The notes below the pieces were generated by a model, which was given only the letters and a program-made list of their open reading frames with translations, did no database searches and was not told the DNA's origin. A program made the position numbers and the translations under genes. Positions 12,936 through 25,203 of a stretch of DNA of 64,000 nucleotides are shown here, piece by piece. Source of the stretch: Apis mellifera (taxonomy: Eukaryota > Arthropoda > Insecta > Hymenoptera > Apidae); assembly GCF_003254395.2 (NCBI RefSeq), contig NC_037638.1:2423001-2487000 (forward strand), read 5' to 3'. How positions within the stretch are numbered: the first letter of the stretch is position 1; each line of letters begins with the position of its first letter.

Positions 12936-15050
12936 AACTGAAACGTGCTGTAGATATACGTGTACAAACGCGTTTCTCTCTTTCTCTTTGCACGGCTACG
13001 TTCTTGCCGCGTTGTATACAAAGATAGCGGTGAATATCCGCGCTTCGTTTCCCTCGCAAAATACTGCCGCATTGCAGCTGCTAATACGATAACCTATTAA
13101 ACGACGTAACGCTGCGAAATATTTCGCGATCTCGATTCTCTAGCGATCGATTAGGGAAAATTTACTTGTCATTGGTCGAAATTAATTAGGAAATGATAAT
13201 GTTCTTTGTCTTAAAAATAATCTTCTCAAGTTCAAAATTAAAAAATTATCGAAATAATACGCTCGATTCTTTCTATTAATGGGGAAAATTTAATCGAAGC
13301 TTGCTTAGATAACTTATCGTATTTCAAAACGTAATAACAATCGTGAAAAGCGGATTAATTATATGTAGGAATGAGCGATTAATTAAAGTAATTTTATTAA
13401 ATTTTTCAACGTTACCAGGGACGGATAAAATTTAAAAATTGAAGTTAAGAATAATTTATCGTGAAGAACAGATGAATCGTGATACAGCTACGAGTAATTA
13501 AATTTTTCTTATTCGAAATCTGTAACCAGTTAAATTAATATCCAACTCTGACTCTTCCAAAAGCCGCTCCAATAACAAACTCACTTATTCTATTCCTCTC
13601 CGCCCGCGGAGAACCGGACTGCAAACACGGGCGAGCAGTCCAGTCCAGTCCAATCAACCAGAACCCAACAAAAATAAACCACCCCCTCGATCCAAGAATC
13701 CAAACCGTTAGACGAAAGCTAATAAAAAGGCGCGAGCTGTGGTGGAAATCGGTATCCTCCTCTCTCCTCCTCCTTCTCTCTCCCTTGCCGAAGGGCAACG
13801 CGCGTGTGATATTCATATTCTTGGCAGAGAGTCCGCCAAGAGCAGCAGAAGGTTGAAGGGGGGGAGGGGAGAGGGTGGCTGGAGGACGAGGAGAATGGGA
13901 AGAGAGGAGGATGGCGGAGGTTGGCGGTGGTTGGCAGAGCGTCGAAGCCAGTGGTGCAGACCAGTGGCCCGATGGAGGCAACTCTGGTATTCTAACCCCC
14001 TACACAGCCAAGGGGGTCTCTCTCTCTCTCTGTGCTGCTGATGCTGCTGCTAGGCTCCAGGTACGTACTGTCTGCGATGCTGGTTGCGCACAGCGACAAA
14101 GAATGTCGGTAACACGAGCGTAGGGGGAGGAGGGGGCCTGGTAGGCCCTTCCGGAGCTGGAATAGTCGAGTCTCTCTCTCTCTCTCTCTCTCTAGATATT
14201 TCTTATCCCAGCGCACGTAACCCTCTAACAAGCTAGCAAAGTTTACCAATAAATTGTATGACGGCGAGGATGCTCTTGGCTGGGGATGCTCTAGCCGCCA
14301 TAATCGCTGGTAGCACGCTTGCACCAACCTCGCTCTCTCGAGAGAGGGGTGGTCGTCGTCGTTCGAGGATATCTTTGGAAGACGATGTAATTGCGAGAAA
14401 GTGGATGAGGGTCAGGATCGAGGAGTGTTTGGATCGATACTGGTTCGATGATTTTGGGGAGGGAAGGATCGTGGATTACTTTGATGAGAGGATTTTTTTT
14501 TCCAACTTTCGATATCCAAATAATTTTCTTTTCCAGGGGAGAAACAGCTTTTTTGGGAAGGTCTTCTTTCAGGAAGGTCGACGCACGATCGACGCACGCT
14601 TCGCTTTCCTCCGCGTTTCCTTTCTTTTTTACTGGTGACGCGTAGCGCGAATTCAATGTCAATGAGCGCCAAATGTCGGGACACGTTGTGACTATGAACG
14701 GGAGGAGGAGAGGGGAGAAAGGGAGGCCGACGATTATATTGAATGGTATTTCGTTGACATAATGCGACACGCGCGAGTACACTTTATAATGGAGTCACAT
14801 CACGTCAGTTACACAATCACAATACTAATCTGCCATAATGGCTACCTACTTTCTTGCCGATTGCACCAAAAAAAAAAGAAAGAAAGAAAGAAAGAAAGAA
14901 AAAAGAGAGAGAGAGAAAGAAAGGAAAAAATTGCGAGCCGTAACGATTCTTCGAGAGAGAAAGGATCGTATGGAATCGATTGAGAGATTAACGACGAGAT
15001 TCCTTTCCAACATCTAAGTTTCTTCGTCCAAAATTATTTCTAATAAAGAA
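12936..15050. other. CpG-rich island with CT microsatellite, no gene recognised
   Basis: About 13540-14760 is CpG-rich, with GGAGG-type strands, a CTGCTGATGCTGCTGCT run (14036-14052) and a CT dinucleotide run (14170-14193). A consensus donor-like CAG|GTACGTAC lies at 14058-14065, so a non-coding first exon on the plus strand is conceivable. I found no partner acceptor and no protein domain. An A-rich GAAAGAAA tract sits at 14877-14925. Confidence 0.45.
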
Positions 15051-15054
15051 CAAC

Positions 15055-15545
15055 GTATAATTTAACACGACGATCAAATTATTCAAAAAAAAGATATACA
15101 AAAATAATAATTTTTATATTAACCTCGAAAAATCGTAACAAATATTCCAAATTTCTTCCTCGAATATTATTTCTACGTCGCTATTACAAAAAGAAATAAT
15201 AATTTTACATAATTTAACACGACGATTAAATTATTCAAAAAAAAGATATACAAAAACAATAATTTTTATATTAACCTCGAAAAATCGTTACAATAAATCG
15301 TAACAAATATTCCAAATTTCTTCCTCGAATATTATTTCTACGTCGCTATTACAAAAAGAAATAATAATTTTACATAATTTAACACGACGATTAAATTATT
15401 CAAAAAAAAGATATACAAAAACAATAATTTTTATATTAACCTCGAAAAATCGTTACAATAAATCGTAACAAATATTCCAAATTTCTTCCTCGAATATTAT
15501 TTCTACGTCGCTATTACAAAAAAAAAAAAAAATAATTTTTAAAAC
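15055..15545. repeat. Three-copy tandem repeat, about 152-165 bp
   Basis: TTTAACACGACGA recurs at 15061, 15213 and 15378. Each is followed by AAATTATTCAAAAAAAAGAT, TTAACCTCGAAAAATCG and CCAAATTTCTTCCTCG. Copies 2 and 3 carry an extra CAATAAATCGTAA, which accounts for the 165-bp length. Confidence 0.95.
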
Positions 15546-18500
15546 TTCGTTTAATACTTTCGACAAAGTCATCCATTTTTATTTTAATAAATATTAAAAA
15601 ATTGCACGATAAATACATATATATACCGTACTATAATTGTACGAGGTTACGAAGAATTCATCGGGTCTTGAGCTTTGAAACGGGCGTGCACGCTGAAACG
15701 GGCACGCGTATCTCGAATTCCCAACGAGGCGAATTAATTTAAGCGAAAATCAGTGGCCGGTTTCCGTAAATATTGTACGGTTGTAGCCACGGGTGGCCGA
15801 CGAGCATTTTCGTTCGAAGGGACGAACGTTCCACGCTCCTTCTCCCTCCCCTCCTCCTCTCTAACGCTCTCTAAACACACTCTAACCGGTCGCAGTTGCG
15901 GCGTTCACGCGTGCCTTCTTACCCCTTGAAGTGGGTTCGCGCGATATGGCGGAACAATCGATTGCACACGAGGAGAGACAGGGAGGGAGGGGGGGAGGGA
16001 AACGTTTAAACTTGTTCCAACTACTTCGCGTTTCCCGTCGAGTTCGCGCGAGGTATTCCTCGGTCGATCTTTCTTCCGGAAACGAATTTACGTACGAAGG
16101 TAAATCTTGCAATTCTTCCGGTGGACAGTGGACGAAACGGAGATGGTTCGAATTTAAAGCTTCGTTAAGGATTATACCTTCTTTTGAATTAAATCGTTTG
16201 TTTCTTCTTCTTCTTTTTGTGGGTGGATTATTATGTATTGTTTTTAAAGAGAATTTTAGGAATGATCGTAGTATTATTGATAATTGGTGTTGTTAAACGA
16301 GTTTCTCTTTCCTTTTCCTTTCTTTTTTTTTTCTTATATTCGACTAGCCACAATGGACAGAACTGCTTTTAACGCTCTCTTCCATCGCCTATAAAGTGGG
16401 GAAAAAGGAAGCTAAAGAAGGAAACGAAAGCACTTGACGTTAAAATTCGTACGGGTTCGATCCCGTACGGGATGGTCAGGTTTTTCCTTTCAAGATATTT
16501 CACGTAGAAAAATGCGAATGGTACATATTTGCCTGCGACGGATGTTAAAAAAAGATAAAGAAAACATTATTCATAAATGCTCCTTTTCTATTCCTTCCTT
16601 TCGCAACAACGATTTTACAACGCTTACCAAGACTACGAAAATATGCGAAAAGATTTGTCGATGTACTTTCTTGTTTCCAAGTATATTATTCCATATACGC
16701 AAAGTGATTCCATTTCTTTCCATCGTCACACAATCTATATAACACTTATACTTAAAGAATTCCCTTCAACTCCTTTCCAACAACGCTCAAAATTCGCTCA
16801 CGAGCGCGCAAACAATTTCATTACGCTCGACAACGAAGGAGCACGCGTTCCTTGCTTGGAAACCGGGCGAGATCCACCTCACCTTATTAACGAATTAGCG
16901 AGTTGAGCGTTGAACGTTGGACGTGGAGGGGGAAGCGGTCGAGATAAGAGGCGCGCAGACGCTTTAATTTCGTCGCATCGAACGCGTGTATGTACGTGTG
17001 ATTGGAGGCGGCTGTATTATTTTTCAGACGCGAGAAAAAGGGCCTGGTCGTTGGAGGTTGTTGGAGAGGTGGGTGGAATGGTGAATGCGCTCGAGTATTG
17101 GCGGCAACGAGTCAGAAAACCCTCCCGCGGCTCGCGTCGCTACAATATTTATGGGGTTGCTCGTGCGAGCGAGCGATTCCCGTCCGCGCGAGTTCGCCTC
17201 GTTGCCCGCTCAAGGTCCGAACAAGTCCTGGCTGGAAGCGAGTGGTGGCGCTCGCGGCGCTCGCCTCGGGACGAGGCTGGGACGAGCGTGAAAAATTAAT
17301 GAGCGAGCCGCGCACCGCCAGCCATAGAAAAACTGTGCGGGGGCTTGGTGGGGGGAAAGGAAGGTTGCGAAGGATGCGTGCCTGAGCGTGTGTCCGTGTG
17401 CTCGCCGACCTGTGGACACTTTCTTTGAGCGAAGTGGGCCGAATCGTTCAAGGACGAATCGGTTTTTTGGGGAGAGGGGATAAAAATGGGATTAGAAATT
17501 ATTGTTGAGCCGATTAGAAGATTGAAATTCTTTGGATATTTTTTTCGGTAAATGATACTTTTGCAAGAGGCGATGTAGAGAAGATATGTGATATCTGCAC
17601 GTGAATTTTTGGATTGATTTTCTTTGGGAAAAACGAGCCGAAGGTTTAAGGATGAATCGACTTTTGGAAAAAAGTGAATTAGAAATTAGAAATTAGGAAT
17701 GGGAAGGTTAAAAATTGAAATTCTTTGAAGCATCTTAGAATTTTTTTTGCTTTTTTCTTTTTGATTCGACGGAATGGCTTTCTTTGAGCCGATATTTAAG
17801 AAAGAATCTCGAGGAGGTTATAAATTCTTTGAAAAATGTGTGGAACGAATTTTAGAATTTTTTTGCTACTTTTCTGATTTGCAAAAGGCAATACACTTGA
17901 TACGTCTGCAAGTAGAATGAATCTTTCTTTCTTCGCATGAAATGGATCGATTTTTAGTTGAAATTGATTTTGATTAAAGATTGTTGGAAGAGAAGAAGAA
18001 GAAGAAGGAAGGAAGGAAGGAAATACGGGAATTTTTTCAAAATTCTAAAAATTAGATTTCCATTCATCTTACTTATTTGTACAAGGATAGAATGGAATGG
18101 AATGGAATCGAATCATCCGGAAGAAAAATCTTCCATTTGCGTTACGTTAAAAATAGACCACTACACTACATAGGTACATATCCTGGTGAATAAAAGGTGC
18201 GCAATCAAAGAACGAAATTTCTTCTTTTTTCTCTCTTCCCTTCGTCCTATTCTTTCCTCGGTGGTTTCCCTCTCCGGTGGAAAGAATTTTTTCGCCGACG
18301 ACGTCGGAAACGAGTGATGGATAAAAGAAAGGGAAAAAATCGGGCAGAGTCTCGACCGACTAATCACCCGATCGTCGGTTTACGCGCCCTACCTTTTCTC
18401 CATTTTCTCCTCCTCCCCTCCCTTCTTCTGCCCAACCGTCGCCTACAAAATTCATAAAAAAGATGACAGTCAAGTTTTTCTCACCCTCCGTCGCTCGAAC

Positions 18501-19515
18501 TCCGTCGCCTCCGCAACGAAAACGCTTCGAAACTCGAAATCGATCCTCTCCCCTTTATTAAATTATTTCCAATTCCTCTGAAATCATTATCAACCTATTT
18601 AAGAAATTTATATTATTAATATTATTTATAATTATATTTATAATTATATTATAAATTTATATTATATTTAATTCTAGAATTAAATGCAAATTATTAAACT
18701 CTCTGAAAACCGATATCCAAAATCCATTCGAATATTATAAAATTTAAACAGAAGAAGCAAAGTATCGATTAAAAAAAAAGAAACTACGAAGAAATAAATA
18801 AAGACGAGTCGAGGCGAACGAAGAACGAGAGAGAAGGAGGAGGAAAAAGTGTGGAGAGGGAGCGAAACGAAATCGTTCAGCGTAGGGTAAATAAAGTTTT
18901 AAATTTCCGCAGTTCCTTTCGCATTTCTCCCCGGTTGGCGCCTCCACTATCTGCATAATATATCTCTAATGTGACGGAGGGAAAAGAGGGTGGCAAAAGT
19001 TACCTCCACCCGGTATAATGTAAGGAGAACGAAGGGGGTTGGGCTCGCTCTGCGGGCAGGAGACGACGAAGAAGAGGGAGAGAGGGAGAGGGAGAGATGG
19101 TCGCAGGAGGCGCACGGTGCTTAAATAACGCGAGTTTGGATTTATAGTAATACTTTTATGAAATAATGTTAGTGGCGGATATTAAGGCAGACACTGGGAG
19201 AGCGTCTCTGGCTGAGCGCCATCCCTTCCCTTCGCCCTCGATTCCTTCCACGATCCTCTCCTTATTTTCCCTCTGGCGCACTCCGGTGAAAAACTTCCGG
19301 CCTCCGATCCCCTCCGCCTCCTCTGTCGGTAAGTTTCATATGAATTTTCTCTGGTTTCTCTCGGGTGCATCGGGCGGGGAACGCGGATTTTGTCGAGAAG
19401 CGCGAGAACGTTCCTTGTTTAGGAGTTTCGAGTGGAGGGAATTTTCGGGGAGAATCGCGTGTAACGAGGCTAAAGAGCAGGATTATTTCGGTGGAAAGTG
19501 GATTTACAGCTTGTC
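15546..19515. other. Long CpG-rich region, no gene recognised
   Basis: Islands around 15640-16150, 16760-17440 and 18200-19120 are strongly CpG-rich; the gaps are AT-rich. Open frames up to 129 codons overlap on several frames and strands, as expected from CpG-rich sequence with few stops, and none has a recognisable domain. Donor-like GTAAGTTT at 19330 follows a pyrimidine-rich block, compatible with an untranslated exon. An 8-bp-stem hairpin with a TTCGAT loop lies at 16448-16469. Confidence 0.45.
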
Positions 19516-19520
19516 GTGTA

Positions 19521-20465
19521 AATATCGATGATGCATTTTTGAGAAATAAATAGGCGAGATGAAAGTAAGGACGAATTTAATTAAAATATCGATCACTCTA
19601 TCGTTCGAATTATTAATACTCTTCGTTGCTTGCATAGGATGACTTCAATTTAGTGACAATAGATGAATAATACAGAATATAAATAAATTTTCTTTACCTG
19701 ACGATATTAATGGTCTACTTGATTTCGACGAATCGATTGAAGTAAAATGTGTTGTGTAAATATCCATGGTGCATTTTTGAGAAATAAATAGGCGAGATGA
19801 AAGTAAGGACGAATTTAATTAAAATATCGATCACTTCATCGTTCGAATTATTAATACTCTTCGTTGCTTGCATAGGATGACTTCAATTTAGTGACAATAG
19901 ATGAATAATACAGAATATAAATAAATTTTCTTTACCTGACGATATTAATGGTCTACTTGATTTCGACGAATTGATTGAAGTAAAATGTGTTGTGTAAATA
20001 TCCATGGTGCATTTTTGAGGAATAAATAGGCGAGATGAAAGACGAGTTTAATTAAAATATCGATCACTCTTGTGATCTATCGTTCGAATTATTAATACTC
20101 TTCGTAGCTTGCATAGGATAACTTCAATTTAGTGGCAATAGAGCGATGAGTAATACAGAATATAAATAAATTTTCTTTACCTGACGATATTAATGGTCTA
20201 CTTTACTGATTTCGACGAATTGATTGAAGTAAAATGTGTTGTAAATGTAAATCATGTAAATATCCATGGTGCATTTTTGAGGAATAAATAGGCGAGATGA
20301 AAGTAAGGACGAATTTAATTAAAATATCGATCACTCCATCGTTCGAATTATTAATATTCTTCGTTGCTTGCATAGGATAACTTCAATTTAGTGGCAATAG
20401 AGCGATGAGTAATACAGAATATAAATAAATTTTCTTCACCTGACTTCGACGAATAGATTGAAATG
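19521..20465. repeat. Tandem array, unit about 237-262 bp, four copies
   Basis: Copies start at AATATCSATGRTGCATTTTT near 19521, 19759, 19997 and 20259. Shared blocks are ATAAATAGGCGAGATGAAAG, TTCGTTGCTTGCATAGGAT, TGAATAATACAGAATATAAA and TTTACCTGACGATATTAATG. The fourth copy stops inside the last block near 20465. Confidence 0.95.
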
Positions 20466-23011
20466 AAATCGAATTCGAAAATTCGAGGAAGACGAGAGTT
20501 TCGATCCCCGCCAACTGTGCGACTCGAAATGTTTTAACTCGTGTCGTTCTGCCCCAGATCCTCGTAATTCGTAACCATCGCGATCTCGCGAGACGAAACA
20601 CGGCTCGTTGTTCATCATCCAGCTGGTCTATTTTTCTTCATCCCGTGCACCTTTACCCTCGATCCACGCATTGAGAATCATTCGCCTATCCTATCTCTGT
20701 CCCTCGTTTACGTTACAGAAATACGCGTCAAAAAAAAATATCGTTCGTACTTCGATTCTCGAAGAGATTCGTGAAAGAGAGATTCAGAATCGTGAAATCA
20801 TTGTGAAAATTTCTATACAGTTCTGTGTAATATTTTTTCTATATTATATTACTTAGCTCATTATCATGTATATTATAATATTTCTTCGAAGATTTAGCAT
20901 GATTTATGACTTTGTTACCTGAGAACCTTATAAATATATTATTGCAGGTATTGTCACTACCTGAGGATAGGACCGAAAGACATCTTCCTTTAAATTCTTA
21001 ATAAATAATTTTATTTATTTTCGACTTTGGTTTTTATTAATTTTGTATTAATTTTATTTATTTTTAATCTTCGATCGTAATTTCTATCATCTTTCGGATA
21101 TATAAATCTTGTCACAAATAAAAAGAACAAATATCGGCCGAATGAATTCCAACATTCACGCTCTAACCGAGTCGTAACTCGTTAATTCTCGAGTTACATT
21201 AAGTATACTCGATAAAAGAAGAAAAGAAGGAAAAAACAAAATCGACTTGCTTCCCTCTTCAACCGTATAAATTCGCGATTTAAATTATCGAAACATTATA
21301 CAATCATCTTACGATCTCTCCATTTTCTTTTTTTTTTTTTTTCCCCACGTTTCAATCTCGCCTCTTTCGCTCCAACCAACCAACTCGAACCCAAACCAAA
21401 CTCAAGCCCCTCGACGATCCGCGAGATCCGTCTCGAGAGAAGCGCGATCGGTCGCGAACGGAAAATGAATCGAGAATAAAATGTGGCACAAGGTCTCGAG
21501 GGGAAAAGGGTGGCGAGGCAAACGGGCCGTGCGTAACGAAGCGAGAGCCGCGTAAAATTCGTAGGCGAATGCTCTTTAATTAGCACGCCGCGTTAGGCGC
21601 CCCGGAGAAGCCGCGCTGCACCGTCAACTTGTTAGAGTGGGGATGGATGGAACGGGGGGCGCGGAGGAAGGAAGGCAAGACGTACCGGTGGATACAGAGA
21701 AGGAAGGCGAGCATCCTGCGGATGGATGGATGGATGCAGAAGTTTGCGAGAGGGAGAGAGAAAGAGCGAACGAGCGGAGAAGGAAGAGCGTAGTGGTCCC
21801 AGTGGTGGGATAGATACGGAAACGGTATTAGAGAGAGAGAGAGAGAGAGAGAAAATTAGCGAAGGCGCACGAAGAAAAGGAAGAAGCCTATCCAGTTGGG
21901 ATAGGTAGAGAAATGACGGCGAGAGAAAGAAAACGATATGAGAGAAAGAGGATAAACTCGGTAAATGAGCGAGTGGAGGAGCGAGAAAGAGGATGAACGA
22001 AGGAAGGAGAGAGAGTGAGAGGAAGAAGACGAGAGCAGTGGACGAAAGAGAAAGAAGAAGAAGAAGACGACGACACGACGAGGAGTCGAATGGAAGAGGA
22101 AGAGCGTGTGAAGCGTGCAGGAGGAGGAGAATGAGGAGGAGGAGGATGGAGTTAGGTGAGCCGATGAAGGCGAGGAGAGAGACTTAAATAATTATCGTTT
22201 CGAAGGGGTGGCGGCCTGCTTCGCGCGAAACCAGGAGCGAGCTGAGGCCGCATCTGTTTCTGATTATTAATTAATATCAACCAACCCGGGGCCGTGTTCG
22301 CATGAGCGACCTCGTTGCTCTCTCATACGTAGTCGACACAGCCATGGAAAACCAAACCGCTCTCGGTGTTGTGCACGTGTGTGCCGGCCTATACACCCGT
22401 GTTTCGTACAAACACGCGCGCAGGCCTCGTACAGATCGTTTCAGAGATGAGGGTCAATTGGCCGAACGAACGAATAATAAATTTTCCATTCGAGCTGACC
22501 ACTCTCTCTCTCTCTCTCGCTCGCTCTCTCTCTCATCTCTTATCTCTCTTATATTACTTACGATACTCGCAATAGACGAAGAAACGAAACGTAACGATTT
22601 CGTCGAGTGGAAGTTCCTTTAGAAGAAAATAGTGAACGCGTTAAAGGAAAATTGAATCTCTCCATGTTTCTCGATCTCTCGAAATCGATATATTCCCCAA
22701 AACAAAAACTCATTATTCTTCTCATATTATTCTCTTGTCGATTTTACATTGATTTATAATTTTGAAAAATCCGATAGATTTTCTGCACACCGCAGAATTT
22801 CGCGTGTGCTATTCGCTGATAGAGAGAGAGAGAGAGAGAGAGGATAGAGGTAGGGGAAGGAAGGGAGACGGAGAGAGATAGGCGAATCCCATATTCATAT
22901 GTTGCGCAGAAATGAACAGAATGCTCGGCGGGCATTAAAATTAATGAAACGAACGGAACACGCGTTTTAACGAAAATGTATGTGGGCGATCAGGCGGAAG
23001 TATACCCTCTC

Positions 23012-23061
<50 letters not shown>

Positions 23062-24360
23062 CGGGGAGCGTACAAACGCCTCCGGGTTTCGAATATACGG
23101 TTGATCCCAGAAGTATCCGTTCACGTTAGATATTCGATATGTTTTATGCAAAATTGTTCGTATCGATTAAAAAAAAAGAAAAAAAAGAGGAGCAACTCGA
23201 TGACGATTTTCGACACATTCGTGATATGCATTCGTCGTTTTTTATTCTATTTCGCGTGATGACCAATCGTTTAGAAAATAGAAAACGCGAATAAAACTTC
23301 GTAAGTGTGGAGATATTAGGATACTTTTTTTTAAAATTAAATTGCACGAATATGGTTCAAGTGTTCGTTTAAATGAGATGACCAGGCCTCTGTATTATTG
23401 AATAGTAATGAAATTTCTTTCTGATCTAAAATCATTATAAATAGAATTTAAAATTCAGAAATGATAATAAAATTTTAATGTTCATAAGAAAATATATTGT
23501 TGAGGATTCGTTTTAATAAAAAAGATATATTTACGATTTTTTTAATTTTATTATTCAATCTTATTATATCAAATACTCGTTTCTCTCTTCAAAAATTTCG
23601 TTTCCTTTTTATTTTTCCGATAAACATTTTTCAAGCAAAATATAGGACCAAATATATTTTTATTGGTTAGAGGAGATTCTTTGAAAAATTTATTCCACGA
23701 CGAAGCGAAGAATCGTGGAGCGAAGGGAAGATTTCTTAATTAAGAAACTTGACTTGATCGTAAATGAAAACTTCAGATGGATCGAAGCGTGTACACGTTA
23801 GATATAATTTTAGACAGGATGACATTTTAGGGCAACAGGAACGAGTAGACGCACGAATATAAATTTGTCCATTATCCAATGATTAAATTTGTTGAGGGTT
23901 GCTTCCTGAACCCTTGCCAACCTAACCCCAAAATATTCCATTGGTAAAATAAAAGTCGCTTGATTATTCGAGCATAACCATTAGCATATATTAGTTTTAA
24001 AATAAATGATTATTTAAAGCAAATTATTTTTAATTGACTTGTTGTTACCTGTTGTTCATCCATTGATAAAATATATTAAATTACAGAATTATTAATCGAA
24101 AACAAGGACGAAATAAATAGGGAATGAAATTCTTTTTTCTTATTCACGATTTGTAAATTATTTTCTATAATCTAATCGTCATTTTATTTGATTTAACCTG
24201 TTGACAACATTTTAATTATATTTATAAAGATTGTGATGAAAATATAAATGAAATAAAATTTATTCAACGCTGATTTATAATTTATATAATTTACTTGCAA
24301 AATTACGTTTCTCTTATCGTCCAATTTTTTTTCCCCTTTTTCCAATTCAAAATTAGAATA
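20466..24360. other. Non-coding: CpG islands, GA/CT and TA microsatellites, AT-rich DNA
   Basis: 21340-22620 is CpG-rich and strongly purine-rich on the plus strand, with GA runs (21831-21852, 22821-22842), CT runs (22502-22534) and a TA run (23016-23060) flanked by GC-rich DNA. 23100-24360 is AT-rich. Frames in the purine block read as Arg/Glu low-complexity. No gene is supported. Confidence 0.5.
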
Positions 24361-24498
24361 TACTATATTTTGCCGGACCTATGGAGGCCCTTCTTGCCCT
24401 TACCGCTAGAGGGATATATACAGAAACGTTTTCTCGCTAGTGCTCAGTATCTACTTCGTTTCTATAAATAGATTTCGAAAACCCATTTTCGACATCCC

Positions 24499-24569
24499 AG
24501 CGTCTAAGGCAGGGGCCTGTCGGTAAGCCTTACTGATGAGTCCTATGGCAGGCCCCAGGACGAAACGCT
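24499..24569 (+). ncRNA. Hammerhead ribozyme, copy 1 (stem III open, type III order)
   Basis: All core elements are present in order. Stem III 5' strand AGCG plus T (24499-24503). C17 of GTC at 24504, so the predicted self-cleavage is after 24504. Stem I TAAGGC (24505-24510) pairs with GCCTTA (24527-24532). CTGATGA is at 24533-24539. Stem II GTCC (24540-24543) pairs with GGAC (24558-24561). GAAA is at 24562-24565, its last A pairing with T24503. CGCT (24566-24569) closes stem III. Loop I GGGGCCTGTC (24512-24521) can pair with loop II GGCAGGCCCC (24547-24556): ten pairs, one of them U-G. That matches the tertiary loop contact known from fast natural hammerheads. Because stem III carries the free ends, this is type III by order. 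Activity is inferred from structure only. Confidence 0.93.
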
Positions 24570-25203
24570 TTCCCTTTCCTATTCTCCCTTCTATCGTCTC
24601 TCTCCTTCTTCTTTCAAGTTGCACCGAGGCACGAGAATACACGAGAGGGAGAAGGGGGACCATCATCAACGGTGAAATGTGGACATAGATTGTCATTACT
24701 CGCAGGAATTCGTAATTCCTCTCCTAGGATGGTCAACGGGGCCAAATACCACGACGACACGAGTTCTTCACATCCATCAAAACACACCAATATTCCAAAT
24801 TGGACCGAGATGAAGACCAGGCTAGGACAGTTTAAATACGACTGCTTTATTTGCCGCAAACTGTGGAACCGCGTATGGACTTTACGAAAGAGATCTGAAA
24901 ATCGCTACAAGTTGGCACTTCAGCATATATTCTCAATAGAGGTGTGTTATACACTCGTGTCGCATTGTTTCTACTTCTACGGCTTACTTTACTACGCGTC
25001 TTCTGCAATTAAGGCAATTTGAATGGCACTCTTTCTTACTATGTTCCATCACCGTCATGGGGGAAATAAAACAGTCTTTCTTGTGGAATGCCTCGTGGAA
25101 GGCGAGAGAGAGAGAAGTACTGTGTATTCGCCCACTTAGGCAGATTTGGAACGAACAAGGACTTCGTGCAAATATACCTGCAACTAATTCCTCTATTCCC
25201 TCC

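Noticed and set aside
13535..13981. 148-codon frame on the minus strand (and 16910-17299, 22302-22622 on plus)
   Set aside because: CpG-rich, low-complexity or overlapping frames on both strands, with no domain and no splice-consistent partners.
16380..16480. Possible tRNA gene at the T-arm-like hairpin
   Set aside because: No acceptor stem, D arm or anticodon arm fits upstream of the hairpin.
1..20465. Regularly spaced repeats considered as CRISPR arrays
   Set aside because: The repeats are contiguous without unique spacers, and the DNA is clearly eukaryotic nuclear sequence.
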